Of a stretch of DNA of 64,000 nucleotides, positions 24,396 through 38,600 are shown one piece after another. The stretch is from assembly GCA_000711775.1 (NCBI GenBank), contig ARYC01000679.1, positions 1 to 64,000 of the forward strand, given 5' to 3'. The stretch is from Oxytricha trifallax. Its lineage: Eukaryota > Ciliophora > Spirotrichea > Sporadotrichida > Oxytrichidae. The notes below the pieces were generated by a model that did not search any database, was not told the DNA's origin, and saw only the letters and a program-made list of their open reading frames with translations. Both the position numbers and the translations under genes were made by a program. How positions within the stretch are numbered: position 1 is the stretch's first letter; each line of letters begins with the position of its first letter.

Positions 24396-25098
24396 TTTAA
24401 AAATTTCAAATTATGATAATTTATCATTACTTGACTGTATTTTAGGTCCTATACTACTCATGAATCAATTAAGCTTAAATCAAATTAAGATATATATTCT
24501 AATTTATGTGAAGCTTTATTAACTATGATCAAATGATTGGTCAATAATTGTTTAATAAATTCATCTAATTATTAAATGCTTCCTCATATTGCTTCACAAT
24601 TTAGATGCACCATGTTTATACATAATACTAAATTTTTTTAATTCAGTGTATTATAAACAATATAATGTTTTTTATAATTTATTAATATATTATAAATGCT
24701 TATACTATTTCTAACAAATTATAAGAAATGCTGATGATAAATTTTAAATAAAGATTTCCATAATTAAATTCATAAATTTGAATAAAATAAAGTGAAATGA
24801 TTAATTAATTTATTAAATTTATTGCAAAGCTAATGATAAAATAACTTATATTAAACTATTTTAGAGATTATTTTAGTAGAAAAAATAATTTTATATGTGA
24901 GAGATAAGAAAAATATGATGAATTAATTTGTGTAAGATCTGGTCAAATTTGCGGATAAACGTTCAGCAAAGTTGTAGTTAATTTTAATAAATATGAAAGA
25001 AAGTTTATGATTTCTTACTGAAGAAACTATTAATATTTCTGATGATATTTTGCTCGAAAACAACTCTGAATATATAGCCAAGATTATAATATCATGCT
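24396..25098. other. AT-rich spacer upstream of kinase copy 3
   Basis: No gene or repeat is supported in this stretch. Confidence 0.4.
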
Positions 25099-25395
25099 TC
25101 ACTAAAAGCTTGGTTTATCTTTAAGAATAATGGAGAAAAAATCAGCTGCTATTAATTAGATAAAGTATTTCAAAGATATGAACTATTCTGATCTCTAAAA
25201 CCCTTTTGTGGATCCAAGACAATTTATTATGATTACTTATTGCCTTTAATTTTTAATACGCCATTTTACTGAATTTATTTCTGTCAAACCTTGCTTTCTC
25301 TAAAGATATTTAATTGGTGATGATTTCATTTCTAATCTTGTCCAATAATCTTGAATTTTCTTTACTCTTCCGCCTACCAAATGTTCCTAAATTAA
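25099..25395 (-). CDS. Coding fragment, unknown protein C-terminus
   Basis: About 97 codons open on minus with Gln-coded TAA/TAG, ending at TGA 25099-25101. Near its start it reads LVGGRVKKIQDYWTRLEMK. Residue choice (charged, Trp, few Asn runs) looks coding. It may be the last MDS of the large minus-strand gene to its right or an independent remnant. No family recognised. Confidence 0.4.
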
Positions 25396-26895
25396 ATAAT
25401 TATTTAATTAACTAAGATTATATCACTTATTATTAGAGATTATTCTGAAATTTTCAAATAGCATGTAAATTTTAAAATTAGCTGCTGTGAAATGAGCTTA
25501 ATTTTTACTATTATCTGTTCTTTTAGGCATTTACTTTTGTTTATATTAACTAAAATTACTTTATATTTATAGCATGCCTATTACATTTGAGCTTAATTAA
25601 TCTTTAATATGAGGTTGTAAAAATTTATTTATATTTAATGTATTTAATTAATATTAATTTAACTGCTTTCAATTAATATAGATTTACTATAGCAGCTTTA
25701 AATCTCACCTAAAATTTTATTTTTCTTATGACATTATATACTCAACTTTAAATTTTCTAAAATATATATAAGTTCCAAAGTTTTATTTTATTTCTTAAAG
25801 TTGCAGATTTTTATATTATTTCATATCAACTAATATTTATTATTAATATTAATATTTAACATAAACGTTAGTTTTTTAGTATCACTTCTGTATTATTAAG
25901 TTAGAAATAACTTAATATTTATTTTTTTAGTTGTTCAATTTTTGTTTTTGATATTTTTTATAAATAATGTTCATTTCACTTAATTTGAATAATCATATAT
26001 TTTATTATGATAAGGTGATAAAGATAATAAATATTTTGAAATAAATAATGATTAAATTAAGAATTACATACTTGTTTAAATTTTTATGAAGCTTCCCTAT
26101 AATTTCCATTCTAATACCAAAAGTATACTTTAAAAATTCAATTTTTTAAAAATTAAAATTATTTTATATTATCCTTTTGTATTATTTTTATAAATTGAGA
26201 CATTTATATAAATTAAATCATATTTATTCTAATATTTATAGATATTTATATTATTCATAAAAAAAATTGTGAAATATTTTTTTTAATAATGTAATTCTTG
26301 AATTTATATAATTTAAAATTTTCATATTCTATCTTTAATTGCAATTCTTTAATATAAATGTATAAATTTCTAATATTAAAAATAATATTAATAATTTTTA
26401 TTCAAGAAAATTGAGTAACATTAATGGATAGTATGATAAAAAAAATTATTGAAGATATAAAATCTTTTATATTTAAAAAAAAATATATTAATTATTTATA
26501 TTAAAAATAGATAAAATATTATCTTTATTTTAATTATTTATATTATAAAATTCTAAGAATCTGATACTTACACATCAAACACTTAATTTTTATAAAGTTA
26601 TATAATTTAAGGTTAAAAAGTTTGAGGTTTAATTAGCTATTCACCTTTTTCCAATTGATACTTTCCTTATTTACTTATCTTCATTGGATGTATTCGTAGT
26701 TGTAGTATTTAATGCGTTATTATTTAATTAATTTTGTTCAGTATTAAACTTAATAAATAGTACTAGAGTTATTTTATAACTACTAGTGTATGTTTTTAAA
26801 TTCAATTTATATTATTTATGTAATTTTTATATCATAAATATTACATTTAATTCTCATTCAAATCATTTTCTTATCAACAATATTATCATTAGACT
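25396..26895. other. AT-rich DNA without recognised coding
   Basis: Very AT-rich, with no frame that could be linked to the neighbouring minus-strand gene. It may be a long IES or intergenic DNA. Confidence 0.4.
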
Positions 26896-29800
26896 GAATG
26901 TTTTTATTCTTTGATTATTTAATTTTATCTTTCTTGATAGTATTATTTTCAGTTTTATTTTTTGTTTTTGACAAAGCTATTTTGCTTATATCTTAGAAGC
27001 CGTGGTTGTTCTTGGGGTTCAAAGCTGACATATCTTTCGATTATTAACCAATATTTTTATCGTTTTGTTGCTCCTACTACATTTAATTTTATATCATAGG
27101 TGATAAAATTATTACTATTTATTGTTTTTTTATAAAAAAGTTATAAATTTATATTTATCAGTAAAAACTGCTTTTATTTGCTTTGAATTATCAGATAAAT
27201 ATATTAAGAGTGAATAAATGGAAATAATTTTGATACCAATCCCAATTTTACAAGTCTTTATCAACTGAGGTATTTTGTTCTACTTGTGGATTTTTAGATT
27301 TCTTTAAAATTGAGCCTCGCTTGGTTTTTGTAGGTGAAACTATCTCATTGCCTTAATCATCAATATTGATGCATAAAAAACACGTTATAAAATTTAAAGA
27401 AAAATAATTTTATTATAAATTTAACATGATTTAGAAATTTAAAAGTATTAGCTAATTAAAATACATATAAGACTACTTTAATATATTGAAATGTATATAT
27501 TAATAGTTGGAGAAATCCTTTATTGTAATTTTTTATCATTTTCGTCTCTATGATCTATGATGATAACTTGCTTCCCTCCAGGGCTTCGACTCTATCCCCT
27601 CACTAAGTCAATTGAATCAGTATAAATATAATATTGTATCTAAGAGGAAAATAAATATAATCAGTACTTTGATTTGGATTATCCTCATGTTGATTATTTT
27701 GAGACTGTGAAGTAGTTTTTAATCTTTTCTTCACACTCTATTGATTTACTATAACTTTAGTACTTGACTAGTCGATAACTAACTTTATAGATGTTGATTT
27801 AAATTTAAACAAATTTTTATAAATATTTTATGTTTTGGTTTGATTTATTTCAATAAATTTTTGTAGAAAATTAAGCCTGAAATTAAGAGTAGCATTATAA
27901 ACTAGATTTATGCTATCTTAAATGAATTGCTAAAAATAAACTAAATTTTATAATAAATTACCCTAAAAACTTGCTTTCTTCTTACTAAGATGATTTCACC
28001 CCATTAGTATCCTAAGTTTAATTTACAATTTACTGTTTAAATGATTTCTAAATCATTTGATGTGGAGAAATTTACTAAGATTGTTAGATTTATATAAGAT
28101 TCTGGACTGATGTCAAACTTTGAATTTAGACGCTATTTCGCTTTTATACTAAAGATGAATTTAAGAGTTAATCCTGTGCTTGTTACAGTGTAGAGCTGTT
28201 AGCACTCATTTATCTAAAATAAACTCAATATCAAATTTTTTTCATAATGAATTGTGATAAGTATTATAGTAGTTTGACACTCATTTTCTTCTTGCTGTCG
28301 TTTAATCGCTTAAAATGAGAGGTTTTAGAAGCTGTGGCTTATTATTTTTAAGTCAATTATTCTTCTGAAAAACTTATCACTTTATTTGGACTTTGCAAAC
28401 CTGTCTTAGAAGTTAGTTGTTTTTACTAAGTATCAGCAGTAATTGCTGCAGATGGCATTATCATCTCAAACATACTTTTAGTTTATAAATTATATTTTTT
28501 ACATATAACAATTATCTAAATACAAAATTTTAGGAGTTTAATGAGTTAATCTTTACTGATAAGTTGTAAAATTTATGTTTAGATATATTTTAGTTTCAAG
28601 AGCAGCTTCTACTAATTAATGCAGGGAATCTCCCTTTTTCATGCTAAAAGTAGGTGAATGAATCAGGGGAGATTCTGGCACTTGTAATCCATCATCTTTC
28701 ATCCTTTTTTTTATCAATTTAATAATTTTAAATCGGATTTTTCTTATTATGATAAATATGGATGGAAAATGTTTTTAAAAAGATAATTTTTATTTCCTTT
28801 GTAAAGAACTTTGCCTAGGTGCAGAATGATCTAAATTTTCTACTAATATTTATTTGTCAGTTCCACTAGACACTAAACTATACATCTTTTGGAGTGTTTT
28901 ACTTCCTTGTACCTTGTTACTACCAGAATTTTCAGGTAATTTGCCATCTAATTCCATTAATAATTAAGTAACATATGTAGGTAAAATGCATGTAATACGA
29001 AACTCCCTTATAATCAATTTTATTAAATTAGATTCTTGCTACTATTATTAGAGCATTTACTGTTTATTAATCTTTTTATTCATTCTATCCTGCTATAATT
29101 GTTATATGTTAACTTCTTGCAGCTAGACTCCTCCCCCGCCTGCATTGCTAAAATTTCTTAGCATATCATTCTACTACTATTTTACAATATTCTACTGATT
29201 TGGTGCGAATTAATTCATTTCCTTCACTTTTATCTCGAATTATTGAGAATTAGAAAGTTTTTTAGTCATAACAGGAGGTTATTGCTGCTTCAGTGAATTT
29301 TATTGGGGTGTGTAATATTAAATTTATTTGAAATAGTTTTATCTTAAAATATTGCATAAATATCAAACTCCTCAAAGTATAATTTCTTAGTGAGGATTTA
29401 TTATTTGCATATTTTTGAGATTAATTGAGATTATCATTGCTTGAGTATACTTAACCACCACTATTTGTGCCATTCGACTTAAACAACAATTCATCATTCA
29501 TTATATATTATAAACCTTGAACTATTTCTTTACTTAAGGAAATTTGTTAAAATTTATACTTTGGATTGTCAATTTCCATTGAAGACTTGTGAAGTTTTTA
29601 ATATTCCATGACTTATTGATATATTTGTCCAAGTGGGGAACTCATAATTTACTCTTTAGTCATGTTTCGCATTTCAGGCGGTAAATTTCCAAAGAATACG
29701 TTCTTATTTTTACATACAATTTTTAATGTAACGCTTATATTGCTCATTTTATTATCAAATTTGACGATAAAATAGAATGATAAAATATGATGACTTACGA

Positions 29801-32800
29801 TTAATCATTATTTAATTGTTTCTTATTGGAATGAGAAGAGTGACCATTTCCACTGTTCATTTTGTCTCTTACCATTAAACTGTTTATGTTGGCCAATCCA
29901 GTGCTGCTAGGTCGTTTATTAGGGGAAGGCTCATTCGATAAAATATTATTTTATTGGCATAATCCCAAGTAATCATAGAAAATAACGAGTGTTTTTCCCA
30001 TCAAATTTAAAAATTAAAAAAACATCCAACAAATATTTTATTATGAAATTTTAGCTATAGATTGTTGTCTTTGTTGAAACTGCTGAATATCTGACTGTTA
30101 TCATCACTTTATTTGGCTTGAGACCTTGTCTGCCCTGACCTCCTAGACATGGGTCCGCTCTTGGCACCTTTAGATCGATTCATCAAATCCACCTAATTCT
30201 TATAATGAAAGTCTATGTCAATCAAGTTCTTTAAATAATTATAATTTATAACTGTGGGAACTATGTAATTTCATATAGCCCTAAGATTCTATCTTATTTG
30301 TCTATAAAGAATCAAAATATGTTTATATAAAAATAGACACAATTCTTTTGCTTCATATTCTCAATTAAAGTCATATTTTTAAGGTCTAGAATATCTTCGT
30401 AGAGATCTTACTATTAGTAATTTCTCAAATTTTAAATTTCATCTTCATTGTATAGTTTCAACTATATTTAAATAATTTTACTAGATAATATGCTACATAT
30501 TTTAAGAGATCAATAACTCTAAACAAATATTTCTAAAAAGATTGATAAATATAGAGTTTCCTGGTTTTTTGCGTGCTGAATGGAGCGATTGACTCTCTTC
30601 GACCATCATCGTCTTGAGATTGATTGTGATCTCTCCCTAGTAAATTCTAAATAAATATTGATGACGTGATTGTAAGTTTATATATACTTCCAATGTATCA
30701 TGCTTTTTAATAATTTAATTCTGTTCACTAAGACGGGACAAGTAAGATTCTTTTCTTGCATCAGCTACATCATCATTCTTTGGGTAATTGTCATTCACTC
30801 ATATATATCTAATAGATAAATTAGTTTCGAAATGATGATTTTGCATGTATTTATTAGATTTTAACCAGGTTCTAGACCACCATCATTTTCGTCTTTAAGA
30901 GTGGGTGAAGAGGGACCTGTCGCAGCATGTTTAGGTATCTAAAACACCACTTTATTCAATGCTGAGTAATTGAAGTCATCAAACTTCATCAGTCCATATC
31001 CCTTGAAAGCAGTAATTTTACCATTAAAAAACAAATTATTGATAGAATTTAAGCAGTTTCCTTGTAGAACTTACGTTTGCGCTTTCTCTTATTTGGGGAG
31101 GAGCCATCTCCTGTTTTAGTTTAATCATTATTTAAGTCATCGTCGTCCTCTAAATCTCCCCTGGTTTGTATTGGGTTAGTTTCTAACTGCTAGAAGTCTG
31201 ACCCTCTTCTAAATGTCTATAACTAAATACAATTCCAGAAATTATATCCCTCATATATAATATATTATAGGCTTTGCTTGTGTTTTCCCCGCCTATATAT
31301 GAAGTGTTCTAAACATCAGCTGTATTTCCGACATCTGAGATAGTTTCTTCATAAATTACTGGCATTTTCTCCTTTGCTAGCAACTCAAATAACTTCGTTG
31401 TGTTTTGGAATGTATCTGCATTGTACCTCTTGTACTCAAATTATATATAATAAGCAATGACAGATCTATTTAATATGTTGATAGAGATACTCTTTGAACT
31501 TATCGATTCTTTGAATCTCTTCTTATGCATTAACGCTAGTACGGATATTTGGGTCTCTCTGGCAGTCCTTAGCCAAATGCCCAGTTTCCTTGCAGCATAT
31601 ACATTTCAGGTGCTTTAATTTGTTTTTATCATCTTATTCTATAAAGTATTCTAGATTGTTTTAATATAAAAAACTTTATAAGATTAACATCTTATTGGTC
31701 AACTTTTTCTTCTTCTTCATCGTCTTTTGTTTCGTGTTTGGCATATTTACAGCCAGGGGCTTCTTTCTTAGATTTACCACAGCACCACCACATTTCACCT
31801 CCCCAGTCGCTTCTGTGAGTTCGACAGGACCAATTGAAGTTCTCGTTTTAAAGGTATTCTCTACCGCAGTTCTTGCATATTTTCTGATCCAAGTCGACAT
31901 TTCGACGATTTTTATTGTGAATAATATTTAACAGATCAAGATTAATTATAAATGTGATATCAACTTAGAAAGGGTTCACATATTTTTGTTTGTTTTATTT
32001 GTTTTTATGCGATTTTTAAGCTTAGTAATTTTTTACTTCAATTTCTCCCTTTCATTGCTCACACTTACCAGCTGCTTCTCCAATTTCATAACATCTTCCC
32101 TTAGCTGCTCCTTCGTAGTCGTCGACTCTTTCAACTCAGCCTCCAGAGAGTTCATCTTTTCCTTGACAAAAGTGGTAAATTTCTCCTTCTCGTCAATCAA
32201 TTTTTTCTTGTAGTTATTCAGTTCTCTCATTATATAGCGGATCTACTCGTTTTCTTCAAGGACTTTAGACATTTCCTCGGATTGATGTTCTAGCTGACTC
32301 ACTCACTCCTTTTAGGCTTCTGTAATTTCGTGAATTAAAATGTCACACTTTTATTTTATCCTTTCTGTGTCCCCTACTGATTAGAAAGAATCGTGGATAA
32401 GTTTAAGCTACGACCCAAAGATCAAATTCTATATGAATAAAAGGGTAAATAAAACGATAATTTGCATAGTAATTAAAAAAATTCTCCATTTTAACGAGAG
32501 CTAAAGCCTAGTCCAAATGAATGATATGATTTGACATTCTCTCATTGTCATGTTTAGTATCCAATAATAGCTAACTCATTTGCTTTCTCTACCCCTCATT
32601 AATAGAAAACAACTTGTCCATTTCAACCATCCTCTAACACAAAGCCCGATTCATCATATTTTCATTTGTTAATTGCTTAACTAATTGCTTGTTAGATAGT
32701 TACAATTTCATGTTTTTCTTGGTCAATTGATGCATCTTCAAGTCTTAAGATTGTTTTTAGTGGGTGAGTTTATTAATAAACACCTGCATTTCTTCTTTTT

Positions 32801-35335
32801 GGATGTTCAGTAGCTCTATCTGTTCACGGAGTTGATAAATTTCATTCATTAGTTACTCGGAGAGTTTTAATTCTTAATAGACACTTGGACCACTACCATG
32901 TTTGCTTTTCTTATCATGGTCATCTGCGAAAAGCTATGATATATTTGATTGTAAGTCTTTGTGATTTAGGAAAGATGCATTCTCAACATTAAAAATTTAA
33001 TTCTTTAATTTGCTAAAAAGATGTGAGAGTCATTTGAAATTTTTACAAAGTCTGTGTTATTTTTAAAATAGAAATTGATGGGTAAATGATTAAAAATTAG
33101 TTAAATTTATAAAATTGAAAACATCACTACCTTATTTATCTTTTTAAGGTGGTGAGGCCAGCTATTCCTTTCGTTTTTTTCTAAGTAATTTCTTCCCATC
33201 ATTTTAAAACATTGGTAATAAATAGTCTCTAACAACTGTCGCAGCAATTTCTGGGGTGATCTATGGCATCGATTGATTCTTTGAGAAGTTGTTTTAAGAT
33301 GAAGGATTGTAGTCTACCCCCACTAGTCCCTGCCCCCCTATTATATTATTATTGTAACCTTGACTTGTTTAAATTCTTGAGTAGTTTCTGAGGTGAGCTA
33401 AATTGTTTTATAAACTGCCTTCTGGTGAAGTTTTCTGAGATGCTCGTAAATTTGAATAGTCCCTCATTATCTTACTATGATAATTTAATGAAAAAATTGC
33501 ATTAAATTATTGAGCATTCAATGAATCAGAAATCTGTATATAAATACTATGCATTCCTCCAAGCCCAGGACCTCCAGCTGTCACAGCTCTATTTTTAGAA
33601 GCCATCTACTCAGTTAAGCCACTAAATCTTTTAGCATAAAATAAGGTAGAGCCCGCTTAAGTTCTATCTCCCCCTTCAGCAGTTTATTTTGACTTATTTT
33701 ATTGAAGTAAATTTTGATATGTACTGCCTAGCTTGCCTAAAACTGTCGTGTCACTCAGATTATTATTATCATTAACATTCAATAATTGCTAAACTATAAT
33801 GTAACTGAATATAGTCAATAATTATCAGTTATTAATAGCAGTTTATCTGGCATCTCTATTTTTGAAATAGTCATCTAAATGTATAATTTAGCCCTCAGAA
33901 CTAACATCCTTATGTAAATTTGACATGCTTACTTCATTCTAACTCGAACTATTATTATTAAAATCTACTATAACTCCTGCTAAATCTAAATTTTAAGACT
34001 TTTTCTTTTATTCTATTAGTAGATTATTTTTGGTGTTTACTGTATTGCTATTTTTAGAGTTATTTGTGCTGTTAAAATTATTTAGATTTAAGTTTATGTT
34101 ATTGGATGGGGTGATTAATTGTGTTGAGTTTAGGAGGGAGAAGCTGTTGTTTGATTGCAGGTTTGGGGTTTAAGATTATTTAATTTAACTTTGAGATCTC
34201 ATGTTGAAGAATTATCCCATAGATTTATTTATAAAAAGAGAAAATATTGAAATGGCTTCTTTCTAAGAATTTTGTCAATTCTTTGTTATCATATTATATT
34301 AACGTTAAATTGAATTAATAAATAGATTTCTGATTCAATTATAAGTTTTATTTTGATTTTTACTGCAGATTTTGATGTTTCTTGAGCAATGTATTTGTAC
34401 TTATATTTTAAGTTTAATTTAGCTGACTTGAATTTTTATAATCTTCCATCATATTATTCTTAACATATTGAGATTGAATTTATTAGCTTTAATTATTTAG
34501 ATCTTATATTGCTTTGTTTAAATTTCGCATCTATTGTTCAAATTTATGATGCTAACTGTTTCCACTATTATATTATATAAATGAGGTTTATTAATTAAAT
34601 TAAAGAAATAAATTACTATTTTTATGAAAGGAATAAATAAGTTTGATATAATTTATCTATAAAATTTACACTAGATTTATTCTTTCTAGACAACTAATCT
34701 CTACTTTTACTAACTTGAAACCTATTCTAGCCATTTTATGCGGTTTTATTTTTAGTAAATAATTGCTAACTGTTTTATATGTCACTCTGAGATTTATTGT
34801 GAAATGATCTCTGCATAACGTTATTTTCGTTCAATAGCTGTGAATTATTTTAACTTTATACATTTTACTCAAGAATTTCAGAAGATTTTTGAATTTACTG
34901 AATTTCTTAAAAGAATGTATTCTAATTAGTTAAGGGATAGCTTTTTTCTTATAGTACTTCCTCAGATTATAGGTTTTAATTAGCATCATTCACAATATTT
35001 TGACTCATTTTTCTCACCTAATTGTTGTCACCATAGAATAAGTTCATTATTTATGATGAATTATGTTTTATTACTGAAGGAAGATCATTTTACGATAAAT
35101 TATTCATTGCTAAATTACTTTGAGAATTCTTATCTATGAAATTTATATGTGTATTTTTTACATTGTTTTATTATTAGTTATTAGTGATTTACTTATTGAT
35201 AAGTTAGTTCTGCTTGAAGTTTGGGGATGCTTAAATCTGGGTTTATTTTAGTAATGCCAGATCTAGATTTAATCGAGGCACTTTTTTAGAGGGAGTGCTG
35301 CTTTAAACAGGTAAACTAGTTTTTAATTAATATTG
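26896..35335 (-). CDS. Large Gln/Asn-rich coiled-coil, zinc-binding nuclear protein
   Basis: Reads right to left in many MDSs/exons. About 35335-34610: a long Gln/Asn/Ser-rich stretch. 34195-33100: more low-complexity sequence. About 33000-32480: a strong coiled coil (region LNEIYQLREQIELLNIQK-like heptads). 32260-31990: a second coiled coil. About 31930-31720: a zinc-binding module with Cys/His spacing CKNCGREYL...CRTH...WWCCGK...GCKYAKH, CHORD-like. 31600-31550: a CCHC zinc knuckle, CICCKETGHLAKDC. About 31120-31070: an acidic patch followed by NLS-like PNKRKRKRK. From 31000 to about 26900: disordered Ser/Gln/Lys-rich blocks. Two IESs are established (33776-33835, 31915-32018). The join at 31915-32018 links coiled coil to zinc module in frame, showing one gene. 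Not a family I can name; nucleic-acid binding in the nucleus is inferred. Start and stop are unresolved. Confidence 0.65.
31915..32018. other. IES, pointer CGATTTTTA (9 bp)
   Basis: CGATTTTTA stands at 31906-31914 and 32010-32018. Removing one copy and the DNA between joins, on minus, KLKN to RRNVDLDQKICKNC in one frame. The insert contains a TGA that would otherwise end the coiled-coil part. Confidence 0.8.
33776..33835. other. IES, pointer ATTAA (5 bp)
   Basis: ATTAA at 33771-33775 and 33831-33835. Excision joins, on minus, RQTAIN to DNNNLSDTTV in frame and removes an in-frame TGA. Confidence 0.7.
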
Positions 35336-35631
35336 TAATAATAAATAATTTATAAATATTAAATTTTCAAGAAAAGATTTTGATTAAAAGAAAGTTTAAG
35401 AGAGTGGAGTTACTGGGAGATATATAAGAGTTTAAGGAATTATTCGAATCATTCATTTATTTATAATTTTTTTTATAATCAAAGAATTACTAAATTAATT
35501 CATAATTTAAGATATATTTCTTTTATTTTTACTATTAATTTTCAATCTTTATCACTATATAGATTTCTTAATAATAATCTAATAAAAATTTCTTTAAATA
35601 TATCCAATATTAATCCTACTTTAACTTATAA
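35336..35631. other. AT-rich interval between two minus-strand genes
   Basis: No coding supported. It is either intergenic DNA or an IES; continuity of the flanking genes could not be shown or excluded. Confidence 0.35.
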
Positions 35632-38600
35632 TCACATTTTCTAATCATTATTGTCATTGTACACATTAACTAGATTATTTTATTAATTGAAATGTTCCTA
35701 CTCAAGTATATCTTGCTCGTCTCCAATATCATCGCTGTTTATTTCAATGAATTCATAGTCATTTTCGTTGTCAGTCGTGTTATCGTCCATTAGTAAGTGC
35801 AAATTGTCATTTGACAACCTTCCACCAATTCTTTATCGATTATTTGCTGTGTCTTTTCTGCTTCTCCCACCTCTTGAAACCACGTTTATAAATTTTATAA
35901 AATGATGTTTAATTGGGGGTATTAATGAAAATCTAATACTATCATAGACAAATTCAAAATATGAATATAGTTTCTGAGTGACTTAAATCGATAAGATCCT
36001 GCTTGAACATTCTTTGTTAATTCTTAATTAATAATTTCTTGTTGTTTTTGCAAGTAGGTTTAATTGCTTTTGCCAGACTTCCCTGATTTTATGTCCCTTA
36101 TATTTGTAGTATTTGGCTGTGAAGGGTCTGCGTATAAAATTTATTATTCAGGCAGAATTCCTTCGATTTGGTAGGCTAGTTGGCCTTCTAATTCATATTG
36201 GCCTTGATTATGTAATAAAATTTATGCATTCTAGTCAATTTATCATATTAAAATGGACATATTGTAAAATCTCATTACTATCACATTTATATTAAATTTA
36301 TATAGAAATAAATGCTTGATTAGCCAAGGTATCATCCTGCTATTGTTCGTCTAAATCCCCCTTTATATTGCCAAAATCTTATTAATTATTTGATAATTAT
36401 TCATAAAACTCAGTGACCACCTCTATAGGCAGAGTAAACTGCATTAATGGGTTGAACTAGCACAATCGTTCCATACACAATAATTTACCAGTACCACATT
36501 CCAAATTTATGTTTATGCAAATTGATAGTTTACAGCATGATGAGACGGGGCATTTTGTACCATACAACAAGCAATTGTATTCTGGTAATTATTGATAAAA
36601 AATAGATGTTAATAAGAAAGCAAATATTTGACTGATTAAACTAGATTAGGTCACTATAAAAATAGTAATTACACATCAGGATTATTTAATTAATCTTAAG
36701 AATTTTTATCTTAATTTGGCTTCTATTTCCACAACTTTGCAATTTTGATTAGAACCTTCTTGTCACTTAAAACAGGAAATTTATTCATTATAAAACTTTT
36801 AAGTTTCTGTTCTTCTTTTCTTGTAATAGAATAAAAATCTCCAAATATACTGGTATTAAGAATCTGCGAGAAATTTGAATTAATAGTCCCCCAATTCTTG
36901 AAAATATCATCTTGATCTATTTATTCTTTAATTAGCATGTTATTGGTGTTGTCGATTTAAGTAAAGGGGTTTTGGGGTTATTCAGAGTTTTTGCTAAAGG
37001 AATTTGTTAATAGGTCTTTTAGGATCATTCCTCTGGCACCTCCCAGAGATTTCCTGCCAACCGATGACGCACTTTCAAATGAAATATTTTAAAACTTTTT
37101 AACTTATTTAAGCTATTGAACATTTTTTAAAAAAGAAATCGCTCTTAAAAAGTAGTAAGTTTAATATATTTCAATGCACTTTTAATGCTTTATCTTTGCG
37201 ATTACCTCTTACAGACTACCTCTTAATTATGCATAGATTCATACTCCTATTATTTTTCCTTGCTAATTTTAACCAATTCTCTATATATTTTCAAGTCTTT
37301 CTCATCTCCAGAAATATACCTCATTTTATTAACATCTGCAGTGTCAAATCCATAAGTCGGATAATTCTACTGTAATCTATCATAATTTTCTTGAATGTTT
37401 GTTGGTATATGATCTTTCAATTTTGACTACTAAGTGCTTTAAAGAATTTTTGCTGCTTTTTATTGATAAATTTTGTTTTACTCTGCTTTTTGCTTTTCTT
37501 GCAAGTTTGGGTAGGATAGCTGGGATTGCATGAAATTTACGAGGTTTACGTCTTATTAGAGCTTTTTGTTGCATATTTATAAAAATATATCAATCAATAC
37601 AAAAATATAAATATTCATATAGTATTTTAGTTCAAATTTATTTCGTCATAAATTGGATTAAACAATAATATAATTTTGTTGTCAAGTGAACCCAAAGCAA
37701 AGGATAAATTTAGTTATTAATTGTCAACGAAAGATTTATTAGTTGGTTGAGAGTTTTAGAATGTAAGATTCAATTTATTGTTTAAATTTTAAGACCTTGG
37801 CATGAAATTATTAAAGCTATCACTTTCAATATTATTGGATTATTGCTTAAATTTATTAAATTTCTTTTATATTTTATATGCGAAAATTTATTTAAAATTT
37901 GTTTTTTATGTTTAATAAGGTCTATTATATTAATATTAATGCATTTTTTCAATTAGATTTCTGATTAAATTTTTATAATAATGCCTAAATAGATGATTTT
38001 GATACTACTCAGCAGCACTTCTGGTGACTCCCAGGTTAATATCAGCTTATTTACTGCGACTGTTATACACAGAGCATCCCTTGTTTATTTGCACATTTTT
38101 CTGGATTTCAATTCGTTCCTTCCTATTCTGGATTTATTTGTTTTTAGCATCAATTATTGAATGTTCTGGCACACCACAGTAGTTATATTTTGTAATGCTA
38201 CAACTTTTTAATAGGGATTTATTTATAGATTTGATCATAAAATTAATGAAACATTCTCAAAATGGCATGTTAAATATCGTTAATTACATATTTAAATTAA
38301 ATCAAATGGTACAACTTTAGTTATTCATCTCTGGAAGTAAATTTAAGTCACTAGTAAGCTTGTCATACTTCAACTTTTTACCTTTGTTGTATTTTTTGCT
38401 CATTTAAAGCTAAGTCAACTGGGTGCTTTATCTATTATAGTTATTTGAGAATGAGTTGTTTCCCATTCCATAGCTGTTTTTCTTTGAGTGATTTTAGGCT
38501 TTAATAATAGAGGGTAGTATTTTATGAATAAACAATAATTATCTTTAAATTTCAATAAATTCTAAGGTATTATAATTGATTCTTTTTAGTGATAATATGA

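Noticed and set aside
32290..32310. Frameshift or stop (TGA) inside the coiled coil as evidence of a pseudogene
   Set aside because: Neighbouring stops in this gene are inside IESs; this junction was not resolved, so no pseudogene call is made.
36965..36978. A true telomere or chromosome end
   Set aside because: Under two repeat units, inside a coding frame that continues on both sides.
38236..38304. Stop at 38302 and start at 38236 as the border between two minus-strand genes
   Set aside because: Both lie inside an IES flanked by TACAACTTT; the flanking parts form one frame.
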